Position numbers and translations under genes: made by a program. A stretch of 5,826 bases of DNA from JBQCHF01 sp051953655 (GTDB lineage: Bacteria > Actinomycetota > Actinomycetes > Motilibacterales > Motilibacteraceae): the NCBI GenBank assembly GCA_051953655.1, contig JBQCIO010000269.1:1-5826 (forward strand). Direction: 5' to 3'. The notes beneath the pieces are model-generated. The model had not been told where the DNA came from. It searched no databases and saw only the letters and a list, made by a program, of their open reading frames with translations. Of the stretch, positions 1-5,094 are shown in pieces (the stretch's first letter is position 1; the number at the start of each line of letters is the position of its first letter).

Positions 1-45
1 TTTCTTTTTTCCTTCCCCCTCTTCTCTTTGCTTCTTCCCTTCCCC
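1..45. other. Pyrimidine-rich, T-rich tract at the window edge
   Basis: Forty-four of the first 45 bases are C or T (the exception is the G at 30), including a run of six T at 5-10. This is very unlike the rest of the window. No credible coding frame crosses it: all three plus-strand frames stop between about 89 and 117 and give compositionally odd peptides. One reading is that it is the T-rich tail of an intrinsic terminator whose stem lies left of the window, perhaps of ispG, which usually precedes this GNAT gene. That is inference because the stem is not visible. Confidence 0.4.
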
Positions 46-91
46 GTGTTGTGGCGGGCCGCGGGCGTACCCTCGGGCGAACCGCAGGTGA

Positions 92-109
92 GCTGGGCCT
101 GAGCCCGGC
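92..109 (+). other. Small GC-rich hairpin in the leader of the GNAT gene
   Basis: GCTGGGC (92-98) can pair with GCCCGGC (103-109) across a CTGA loop, giving seven pairs with one G-T wobble. No T-run follows, so a classical terminator is unlikely. It lies 56 bases before the chosen GTG. Short GC stems arise by chance in DNA this GC-rich, so a function is uncertain. Confidence 0.25.
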
Positions 110-153
110 AGCGTAGGCAGCCGCAGGCAGGCCACCGGCGCCGGGCGGGGAGA

Positions 154-159
154 GGGAGG
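154..159 (+). promoter_or_regulatory. Ribosome binding site that decides the start of the first GNAT gene
   Basis: GGGAGG at 154-159 ends five bases before the GTG at 165. The in-frame GTG at 159 overlaps this site and so could not be served by it, which favours 165 as the true start. Confidence 0.65.
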
Positions 160-164
160 TGCGC

Positions 165-1007
165 GTGCTCCGCACCACGTCCCTGCGCGTGTGCGGCCCC
201 GCCGACCTGCCCCAGGTGCTCGGGCTGCTCGACCGCGACCCCGTCACGAACGTCTTCGTCGCCTCCCGGGTGCGGGCCGGTGGGCTCGAGCCGTGGCGGC
301 TCGGCGGGGAGCTGTGGGCGCACGTCGTCGAGGGGGAGATCGCGGCGCTGTGCTACGCCGGGGCCAACCTGGTGCCGGTCGAGGCCGGGCCGGAGGCGGT
401 GCGCGCCTTCGCCGAGCGGGCCCGGCGCCAGGGTCGGCGCTGCTCGTCCGTCGTCGGGCCGGCCGACCAGGTGCTGCCGCTGTGGGAGCTGCTGGCCCCG
501 GCCTGGGGTCCGGCCCGGGAGGTGCGGGCCGCCCAGCCGCTCATGGTGTGCGACGGCCCGCCCGCGGTGGCGCCGGACCCGGGGGTCCGGCTGGTGCGGC
601 CCGAGGAGCTCGACCTGCTGCTGCCGGCCAGCGTGGCGATGTTCACCGAGGAGGTCGGCGTCTCCCCGGTCGGCGCCGACGGCGGCACGCTCTACCGCGC
701 GCGGGTGGGGGAGCTGGTGCAGAGCCGCCGCGCGTTCGCCCGGTTCGAGGACGGCCGGGTGGTCTTCAAGGCCGAGGTGGGTGCGGTGACGCCGCACGCC
801 TGCCAGGTCCAGGGTGTCTGGGTGGCGCCCGAGCACCGCGGCCGCGGCCTGGCGGCCCCGGGGATGGCCGCCGTCGTGGAGCTCGCCCGCGCCGCGCTCG
901 CGCCGGTCGTCTCCCTCTACGTCAACGACTACAACGTGCCCGCCCGGGCCGCCTACCGGCGCGCGGGCTTCCGCGAGGTCGGGACCTTCGCGTCGGTCCT
1001 CTTCTGA
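165..1007 (+). CDS. DUF4081-type GNAT family N-acetyltransferase
   Basis: This 280-residue protein is predicted to be a cytoplasmic acetyl-CoA-dependent acyltransferase; its substrate is unknown. The N-terminal half (about residues 5-130) resembles the DUF4081 domain seen in actinobacterial GNATs, with the characteristic DRDPVTNVFVASRV stretch near residues 24-37. The C-terminal half (about 140-280) is a GNAT fold. Its acetyl-CoA pyrophosphate loop is VAPEHRGRGLA (about 220-230), where RGRGLA fits the R/Q-x-x-G-x-G/A motif. NDYNVPARAAYRRAGF (about 254-269) is the usual GNAT motif B. The GTG at 165 was chosen over the GTG at 159 because of Shine-Dalgarno spacing. In M. tuberculosis the apparent counterpart is Rv2867c, beside gcpE/ispG, so ispG is expected just left of this window. 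The gene looks intact, and the family call is firm while the substrate is open. Confidence 0.88.
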   Translation: MLRTTSLRVCGPADLPQVLGLLDRDPVTNVFVASRVRAGGLEPWRLGGELWAHVVEGEIAALCYAGANLVPVEAGPEAVRAFAERARRQGRRCSSVVGPADQVLPLWELLAPAWGPAREVRAAQPLMVCDGPPAVAPDPGVRLVRPEELDLLLPASVAMFTEEVGVSPVGADGGTLYRARVGELVQSRRAFARFEDGRVVFKAEVGAVTPHACQVQGVWVAPEHRGRGLAAPGMAAVVELARAALAPVVSLYVNDYNVPARAAYRRAGFREVGTFASVLF

Positions 1008-1037
1008 TCCGTTCCCCTGCAGGCCGTCACCCTGCCC

Positions 1038-1066
1038 TTGCGTCCACCCTTCTAGGATGCTAGCAA
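1038..1066 (+). promoter_or_regulatory. Candidate promoter for the RHH-VOC genes, possibly leaderless
   Basis: TTGCGT (1038-1043) and TAGCAA (1061-1066) are separated by 17 bases. Transcription would then start about 1073-1074, at the A of the ATG of the RHH gene. No Shine-Dalgarno sequence precedes that ATG, which fits a leaderless transcript, common in actinobacteria. The hexamers match consensus only partly. TAGGAT at 1053-1058 and TATAGT at 1067-1072 are alternative -10 boxes, but neither has a properly spaced -35 box. Confidence 0.35.
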
Positions 1067-1071
1067 TATAG
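1052..1071. promoter_or_regulatory. Imperfect 20-bp palindrome, candidate operator for the RHH protein
   Basis: The palindrome is centred between 1061 and 1062. The inner arms form the perfect 8-bp palindrome TGCTAGCA (1058-1065), and the outer arms CTA (1052-1054) and TAG (1069-1071) also match, so seven of ten positions per half are symmetric. It contains two CTAG tetramers (1052, 1060); I noticed none elsewhere in the window. It sits in a short low-GC island directly before a ribbon-helix-helix gene and overlaps the possible -10 boxes. That is the usual position for an autoregulatory operator of this family. Binding is inferred. Confidence 0.45.
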
Positions 1072-1073
1072 TC

Positions 1074-1241
1074 ATGGTCGACCGGGTCGGGAAGGTGCAG
1101 TTCAACGTCTACCTGCCGCCGGAGCTGGTCCGGCGCACCAAGCACCGGGCCATCGACGAGGGCGTCTCGCTGTCCGCCCTCGTCGAGCGGGCGCTGGGCA
1201 CCTATCTGGAGGCCCCCCTGGGGCAGGAGGAGGACCGATGA
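1074..1241 (+). CDS. Small ribbon-helix-helix (CopG/Arc-type) DNA-binding protein
   Basis: This is a complete 55-residue protein. The beta strand is VGKVQFNVYLP (residues 5-15). The first helix is PPELVRRTKHRAIDEG (about 15-30), the turn VSLS follows (31-34), and the second helix is ALVERALGTYLEA (about 35-47). This is the layout of RHH repressors and antitoxins, which dimerise through the strand and read short palindromes with its exposed residues, here probably K7, Q9 and N11. A stop (TAG at 1053) closes the frame upstream, and ATG 1074 is the first start after it. There is no ribosome binding site. The C-terminal tail QEEDR is too short to be a typical toxin-binding domain. The stop overlaps the ATG of the VOC gene (ATGA), so the two genes are probably translationally coupled. 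Likely role: autorepressor and regulator of the downstream genes. The target is inferred. Confidence 0.85.
   Translation: MVDRVGKVQFNVYLPPELVRRTKHRAIDEGVSLSALVERALGTYLEAPLGQEEDR
1225..1233 (+). promoter_or_regulatory. Strong ribosome binding site of the VOC gene, inside the RHH gene
   Basis: AGGAGGAGG at 1225-1233 lies within the last codons of the RHH gene. The GGAGG core at 1226-1230 is seven bases from the ATG at 1238. It is much stronger than anything before the RHH gene, suggesting that the second protein may be made at the higher rate. Confidence 0.7.
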
Positions 1242-1669
1242 CGGACGGAGCTGCTGCGGGTAGAGGGGGCTGCGGCGTGCGGGTGCGGCCCATCCGCTTC
1301 ACCGACGACGTCGCCGCCATGCGCCGCTTCTGCGAGGCGCTGGGACTTGCCGCCGACGTCGTCAGCGACGGCGGAGGGTGGGTCACCTTCACCGCGCCGG
1401 CCGGTGGCGCGGCGCTGCACGACGCCGCCAGCAGCGACGGCGGCTACGCGCCGGGCACCACGGAGCTCTCCTTCGAGTACGACGGCCCGCTGGAGGAGCT
1501 CGAGGCGCGGCTGCACGCGGCCGGGTTCGCCGACGCGCACGTCGTCGACGAGTCCTACGGGCGCGACCTGGTGGTCACCGACCCCGATGGGGTGACCGTG
1601 ATCGTGAACGAGGTGCAGCACGACCTGCACGGCTACGCCCGGGTGGGCGAGACTGTCGCGCCGGGCTGA
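1238..1669 (+). CDS. VOC-fold protein (glyoxalase / bleomycin-resistance superfamily)
   Basis: This 143-residue, probably cytoplasmic protein carries one VOC module. It begins with VRPIRFTDDVAAMRRFCEALGL (about residues 16-37, a strand followed by the typical helix before LGL). WVTFTAPAGGAALHD (48-62), TELSFEYDG (75-83), LEARLHAAGF (88-97) and VVTDPDGVTVIVNE (112-125) follow. The DPDG turn and the strand ending in a Glu are hallmarks of the family. H61 and E125 are possible metal ligands, but the first strand has Arg/Ile where many members have His, so it may bind a ligand without a canonical metal site. ATG 1238 has an excellent ribosome binding site and overlaps the RHH stop. An alternative GTG at 1277, preceded by AGAGGGGG (1262-1269), would remove a 13-residue Gly/Ala-rich leader and start right at the fold. 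VOC proteins include drug-binding proteins, isomerases, lyases and dioxygenases. The substrate here is unknown. Confidence 0.82.
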   Translation: MTDGAAAGRGGCGVRVRPIRFTDDVAAMRRFCEALGLAADVVSDGGGWVTFTAPAGGAALHDAASSDGGYAPGTTELSFEYDGPLEELEARLHAAGFADAHVVDESYGRDLVVTDPDGVTVIVNEVQHDLHGYARVGETVAPG

Positions 1670-1700
1670 GCGCCCGCCGCGAGGGCATGGAGGAGCGCCG

Positions 1701-2300
1701 GTGCCGCTGCCGCAGGACGTCGACGGCGTCCCGATCGCGCTGGGCGCCCGGGCCGGCGAGGCGGTGGAGGTCGAGCGGGCCGCGCTCGCGACGATCCCCG
1801 GCATGGGGCACGGCGCGGGCCCGGAGCGGGTGGCCGCCTACCTGCGGCACACCGGCTACCCCGAGCACCTCGCGGTCGGCGCGGTCGAGCGCGGCACCGG
1901 CCGCCTGGTCGGGTTCACCTACGGCTACCTGGACCGTCCCGGGCAGTGGTGGCACGAGCAGGTGGCGCCGGCGATGACCGGCGCCGGGACGGTGAGCTGG
2001 CTCGAGGACGCCTACTGCCTGGTGGAGCTGCACGTGCTGCCCGAGCGGCACGGGCAGGGGGTCGGCGTCGCGCTGCTGCGCGCCCTGCTGGCCGGCACCT
2101 CCCGGTCGCGGGTGGTGCTGTCCACCGGCGACACCGAGAGCCGCGGACGCGCCCTCTACCGGCACCTCGGGTTCGTCGACCTGCTCACCGGGTTCCGGTT
2201 CGAGGGCGTCGAGCGGGACTACGCGGTCATGGGCCGCGCCCTGCCGCTGGGGCCGCTGCCGCGGTCCCGCCCGGACGGAACTCGCTCGCGCGCTCGGTAG
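1701..2300 (+). CDS. GNAT family N-acetyltransferase
   Basis: This is a single-domain, 199-residue acetyltransferase, unrelated in sequence to the one at 165-1007. VGAVERGTGRLVGFTYGYLD (about residues 59-78) gives strands 2-3. VELHVLPERHGQGVGVALLRALL (about 108-130) is motif A, the acetyl-CoA loop; HGQGVG fits the x-x-x-G-x-G form with His where Arg or Gln is usual. STGDTESRGRALYRHLGF (about 141-158) is motif B, with the common ALYRHLGF ending. The basic C-terminus PRSRPDGTRSRAR looks disordered. The GTG start has GGAGGAG at 1689-1695, five bases upstream. The ATG at 1687 is in another frame. It starts 31 bases after the VOC gene on the same strand, so it may be the third gene of one transcript. 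With the VOC neighbour, a small-molecule or drug-modifying role is possible but not shown. Confidence 0.85.
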   Translation: MPLPQDVDGVPIALGARAGEAVEVERAALATIPGMGHGAGPERVAAYLRHTGYPEHLAVGAVERGTGRLVGFTYGYLDRPGQWWHEQVAPAMTGAGTVSWLEDAYCLVELHVLPERHGQGVGVALLRALLAGTSRSRVVLSTGDTESRGRALYRHLGFVDLLTGFRFEGVERDYAVMGRALPLGPLPRSRPDGTRSRAR

Positions 2301-2367
2301 GCTCGCGGTCATCCTGGGCGGACGCTTCGTCCACCCTGTCGACGTGGTTCACCCTCCAGATGTCACC

Positions 2368-2373
2368 GAGGAG
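2368..2373 (+). promoter_or_regulatory. Ribosome binding site that decides the proS start
   Basis: GAGGAG at 2368-2373 is followed by six bases and then GTG 2380. The earlier in-frame GTG at 2344 has no such site and would add twelve residues not expected in the family. Confidence 0.7.
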
Positions 2374-2379
2374 CTCATC

Positions 2380-4164
2380 GTGGTCCTGCGGATGTCGTCC
2401 CTGTTCCTTCGCACCCTGCGCGAGGACCCGGCCGACGCCGAGGTGCCCAGCCACCGGCTGCTCGTCCGCGCCGGCTACGTCCGCCGGGCCGCGCCGGGCA
2501 TCTACTCCTGGCTGCCGCTGGGGCTGAAGGTGCTGCGCAACATCGAGCGGGTGGTGCGCGAGGAGATGGACGCCGCCGGCTTCCAGGAGGTCTCCTTCCC
2601 GGCGCTGCTGCCGCGCGAGCCCTACGAGGCCACCAACCGCTGGACCGAGTACGGCGACAACCTGTTCCGGCTCAAGGACCGCAAGGGCGGCGACTACCTC
2701 CTCGGCCCGACGCACGAGGAGATGTTCACCCTGCTGGTGAAGGACCTGTACTCCTCGTACAAGGACCTGCCGCTGTCGATCTACCAGATCCAGACCAAGT
2801 ACCGCGACGAGGCACGGCCGCGGGCGGGCCTGCTGCGCGGGCGCGAGTTCGTCATGAAGGACTCCTACTCCTTCGACGTCGACGACGCCGGTCTCGCGCG
2901 CTCCTACGAGGAGCACCGCAAGGCCTACATCAAGACCTTCGACCGGCTCGGCCTGCCGTACGTCATCGTCTCGGCGATGTCCGGGGCCATGGGCGGGTCG
3001 GCGTCGGAGGAGTTCCTCGCTCCCTGCGAGGTGGGCGAGGACACCTACGTGCGCTGCACCCGCTGCGACTACGCGGCCAACACCGAGGCGGTGCAGGTGA
3101 GCCCGCCGGCCGAGCTGGCGGTGGAGGACGCCCCGGCCGCGCACGTGGAGGACACCCCGGACACCCCGACCATCGAGTCGCTGGTCGCGCTGTTCAACAG
3201 CCGGGAGGACCTGCGCCGCGCGGACCGGGAGTGGACCGCGGGGGACACGCTGAAGAACGTCGTCGTCATGCTCGTGCACCCGGACGGGCGCCGCGAGCCG
3301 CTGGTCATCGGGCTGCCGGGCGACCGGGAGGTCGACCTCAAGCGCCTGGAGGCGCAGGTCTCTCCGGCCGAGGTCGACGCCTTCACCGAGGAGGACTTCG
3401 CCAAGCACCCGCACCTGGTGCGCGGCTACATCGGGCCGGGGGCCGCCGGTGCGGCCGTGCTGGGCGAGAACAGCGCCAGCGGCATCCGCTACCTCGTCGA
3501 CCCGCGCGTGGTCACCGGCAGCCGGTGGATCACCGGGGCCAACGAGAAGGGCAAGCACGTCGCCGACCTGGTGGCCGGACGCGACTTCACCGCGGACGGG
3601 ATCGTCGAGGCCGCCGAGGTGCGCGCCGGCGACCCGTGCCCGGTGGACGGCGCGCCGCTGGAGATCGCCCGCGGCATCGAGATCGGGCACATCTTCCAGC
3701 TGGGCCGCAAGTACGCGGAGGCGCTCGAGCTCAAGGTGCTCGACGAGAACGGCAAGCAGGTCGTGGTCACCATGGGCTCCTACGGCATCGGCGTCTCCCG
3801 CGCCGTCGCCGCCATCGCGGAGGCCACGCACGACGAGCTGGGCCTGTGCTGGCCGCGCGAGATCGCCCCGGCCGACGTGCACCTGGTCGCCACCGGCAAG
3901 GACGACAGCGTCTTCGAGGCGGCGGCGGGCATCGCTGCGCACCTCGACGCCGACGGCGTCCGCGTCATCTACGACGACCGTCGCGGCGTCTCGCCGGGCG
4001 TGAAGTTCAAGGACTCCGAGCTGCTCGGCGTGCCGACCATCGTGGTGGTGGGCAAGGGCCTGGCCGACGGCGTGGTGGAGATCAAGGACCGGCGCACCGG
4101 CGAGCGGGAGAACGTGCCGGTGGAGCAGGCGGTGCAGCGGATCGTGGAGATCGTGCGCGGCTGA
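2380..4164 (+). CDS. proS: Prolyl-tRNA synthetase (bacterial type, with editing domain)
   Basis: This cytoplasmic class II aminoacyl-tRNA synthetase charges tRNA-Pro with proline using ATP. From GTG 2380 it has 594 residues, close to the usual 570-590. Class II motif 1 is APGIYSWLPLGLKVLRNIE (about 38-56). GPTHEEMF lies near 107. Motif 2 is YRDEARPRAGLLRGREF (141-157). Motif 3 is GSYGIGVSR (466-474). Between motifs 2 and 3 is the YbaK-like insertion that hydrolyses mischarged alanyl-tRNA-Pro, about 235-415. It includes KNVVV (from K292), GDREVDLKRLEA (from 314), a GP turn and GANEKGKH with H393. A CTRC pair (C226, C229) precedes it. The anticodon-binding domain occupies about 495-590 with VSPGVKFKDSELLGVP (537-552). 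GTG 2380 gives the family-typical start MVLRMSSLFLRTLRED. The gene looks intact. It follows the GNAT gene by 79 bases and is followed 39 bases later by the HAD gene on the same strand. Confidence 0.97.
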   Translation: MVLRMSSLFLRTLREDPADAEVPSHRLLVRAGYVRRAAPGIYSWLPLGLKVLRNIERVVREEMDAAGFQEVSFPALLPREPYEATNRWTEYGDNLFRLKDRKGGDYLLGPTHEEMFTLLVKDLYSSYKDLPLSIYQIQTKYRDEARPRAGLLRGREFVMKDSYSFDVDDAGLARSYEEHRKAYIKTFDRLGLPYVIVSAMSGAMGGSASEEFLAPCEVGEDTYVRCTRCDYAANTEAVQVSPPAELAVEDAPAAHVEDTPDTPTIESLVALFNSREDLRRADREWTAGDTLKNVVVMLVHPDGRREPLVIGLPGDREVDLKRLEAQVSPAEVDAFTEEDFAKHPHLVRGYIGPGAAGAAVLGENSASGIRYLVDPRVVTGSRWITGANEKGKHVADLVAGRDFTADGIVEAAEVRAGDPCPVDGAPLEIARGIEIGHIFQLGRKYAEALELKVLDENGKQVVVTMGSYGIGVSRAVAAIAEATHDELGLCWPREIAPADVHLVATGKDDSVFEAAAGIAAHLDADGVRVIYDDRRGVSPGVKFKDSELLGVPTIVVVGKGLADGVVEIKDRRTGERENVPVEQAVQRIVEIVRG

Positions 4165-4190
4165 GGCTGCGTGCGGGCCCGGAGAGGGAC

Positions 4191-4196
4191 GGGGAG
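4191..4196 (+). promoter_or_regulatory. Ribosome binding site supporting the HAD start at 4204
   Basis: GGGGAG at 4191-4196 lies seven bases before GTG 4204. The in-frame GTG at 4171 is only six bases after the proS stop, lacks a site, and would add eleven Arg/Gly-rich residues. Confidence 0.55.
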
Positions 4197-4203
4197 CAAG
4201 GGC

Positions 4204-4923
4204 GTGGCACGGGGCTTGGACGCGGTCGTCTTCGACTGGGGCGGCACGCTGACGCCCTGGCACACCATCGACCACCGCGAGCAGTGGCGGGCCTACACCC
4301 GGGTCTACGACCCCGAGCGCGCCGACGAGCTCGCCGGGCTGCTGGTGGCGGCCGAGGACGCGCTGTGGCTGCGCGCCCGCGACCACCAGCGCTCGGGCAC
4401 GCTCGACGACCTGTTCGCCGCGGTGGGCGTCGAGCCGGTGGGGGAGCGGCACGAGGAGGCGATGGCGGCCTACCACGCGTTCTGGGAGCCGCACACCTGG
4501 ACCGACCCCGACGTGCCCGGGCTGCTGACCGGGCTGCGCGAGCGCGGCCTCAAGGTCGGGGTGCTCAGCAACACCGTGTGGACCCGCGAGTTCCACGAGA
4601 AGGTCTTCGCCCGCGACGGCGTGCTCGACCTGATCGACGGCGCCGCCTACTCCAGCGAGCTGCCGTGGACCAAGCCGCACCCGGAGGCCTTCCGCGCCGC
4701 GGCGGCCGCGGTCGGCGTCGAGGACACCACCCGCGTGGTCTTCGTCGGCGACCGTCCCTTCGACGACATCCACGGCGCCAAGCAGGTCGGCATGCGGGCG
4801 GTCCTGGTGCCGCACAGCGACATCCCCGAGCAGCAGAAGGGCCACGTCGAGGGCGACCCGGACGCCGTGGTGCAGCGCCTGGCCGAGCTGCTGGACGTCG
4901 TGGACGGGTGGCTGGCGGGGTAG
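4204..4923 (+). CDS. HAD-superfamily hydrolase
   Basis: This 239-residue soluble protein has all four HAD motifs. Motif I is VVFDWGGTLT with nucleophile D11. Motif II is VLSNT (S122). Motif III is the Lys in PWTKPHPEAFR (K157). Motif IV is FVGDRPFDDIHGAK with D183 and D187/D188. A mostly helical cap of about 90 residues between motifs I and II places it with subfamily I enzymes. The second motif I Asp (D+2), the general acid/base of HAD phosphatases, is Gly13 here. The protein may therefore be a non-phosphatase HAD, a weak phosphatase or a binding protein. The start was chosen by Shine-Dalgarno spacing, and the protein then begins just before strand 1, as is normal. It is probably co-transcribed with proS. 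Its substrate cannot be told from the sequence. Confidence 0.88.
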   Translation: MARGLDAVVFDWGGTLTPWHTIDHREQWRAYTRVYDPERADELAGLLVAAEDALWLRARDHQRSGTLDDLFAAVGVEPVGERHEEAMAAYHAFWEPHTWTDPDVPGLLTGLRERGLKVGVLSNTVWTREFHEKVFARDGVLDLIDGAAYSSELPWTKPHPEAFRAAAAAVGVEDTTRVVFVGDRPFDDIHGAKQVGMRAVLVPHSDIPEQQKGHVEGDPDAVVQRLAELLDVVDGWLAG

Positions 4924-4928
4924 GTGGT

Positions 4929-4951
4929 GGCTGCGGCTTCCGGCTGCGGCT
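4929..4951. repeat. Short tandem direct repeat after the HAD gene
   Basis: GGCTGCGGCT occurs at 4929-4938 and again at 4942-4951, separated by TCC, so the period is 13. It begins six bases after the HAD stop codon. It may be simple slippage in GC-rich DNA; I see no function. Confidence 0.5.
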
Positions 4952-5012
4952 CGCACGGTCAAAGGCGCTGGTGACGGCGGCAGCAGGTGGGCGGCCGGCC
5001 CGCGGTCATCCA

Positions 5013-5069
5013 GCTGGATCTTGAGACAAGTCCACGCTCAGCAGGGTGCATGGAGCATCAAGATCCAGC
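5013..5069. repeat. 57-bp inverted-repeat element between convergent genes
   Basis: GCTGGATCTTGA (5013-5024) and TCAAGATCCAGC (5058-5069) are perfect 12-bp inverted copies. Inside them TCCACGC (5031-5037) can pair with GCATGGA (5048-5054) with one mismatch, leaving a 10-base loop, so the whole 57 bases can fold into one long two-part hairpin. The element is about 56 percent GC, much lower than its flanks. It lies between the ends of the HAD gene and the minus-strand DUF4439 gene, where a bidirectional terminator would be useful, but neither side has a T-run. It could instead be an interspersed palindromic repeat or a tiny non-autonomous element. I see no long open frame of its own. Confidence 0.7.
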
Positions 5070-5094
5070 GCTTCGCGGGCGAGCGGCGGCGGCC

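Noticed and set aside
191..1063. A 290-codon plus-strand frame overlapping the first GNAT gene
   Set aside because: The translation is almost only Arg, Gly, Ala and Pro, typical of an out-of-frame reading of high-GC coding DNA.
1057..1071. Mini-frame ATG CTA GCA ATA TAG before the RHH gene, as a possible leader peptide
   Set aside because: Four codons with no proper ribosome binding site, and it would be upstream of the favoured transcript start. The palindrome explains the sequence better.
1673..1685. GCCC/GGGC short stem between the VOC and second GNAT genes
   Set aside because: Four pairs only, no T-run, and frequent by chance in this DNA; not supported as a terminator.
2277..2304. GGAACT and TAGGCT as a possible promoter for proS
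   Set aside because: The two boxes belong to different sigma-factor types and neither forms a consistent pair. The evidence is too weak to list.
1575..2312. A minus-strand frame of 245 codons over the second GNAT gene
   Set aside because: Antisense shadow with low-complexity composition; the plus strand has GNAT motifs A and B and a ribosome binding site.
2227..4962. A 911-codon open frame on the minus strand spanning all of proS and HAD
   Set aside because: It is the antisense shadow of genes with G/C at third codon positions. The translation is a monotonous His/Val/Asp/Arg-rich string without a domain, and the plus strand here encodes two clear proteins.
3231..5024. A 597-codon plus-strand frame across the proS end and HAD
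   Set aside because: Arg/Gly/Ala-rich out-of-frame translation; the true frames carry ProS motif 3, the anticodon-binding domain and the HAD motifs.
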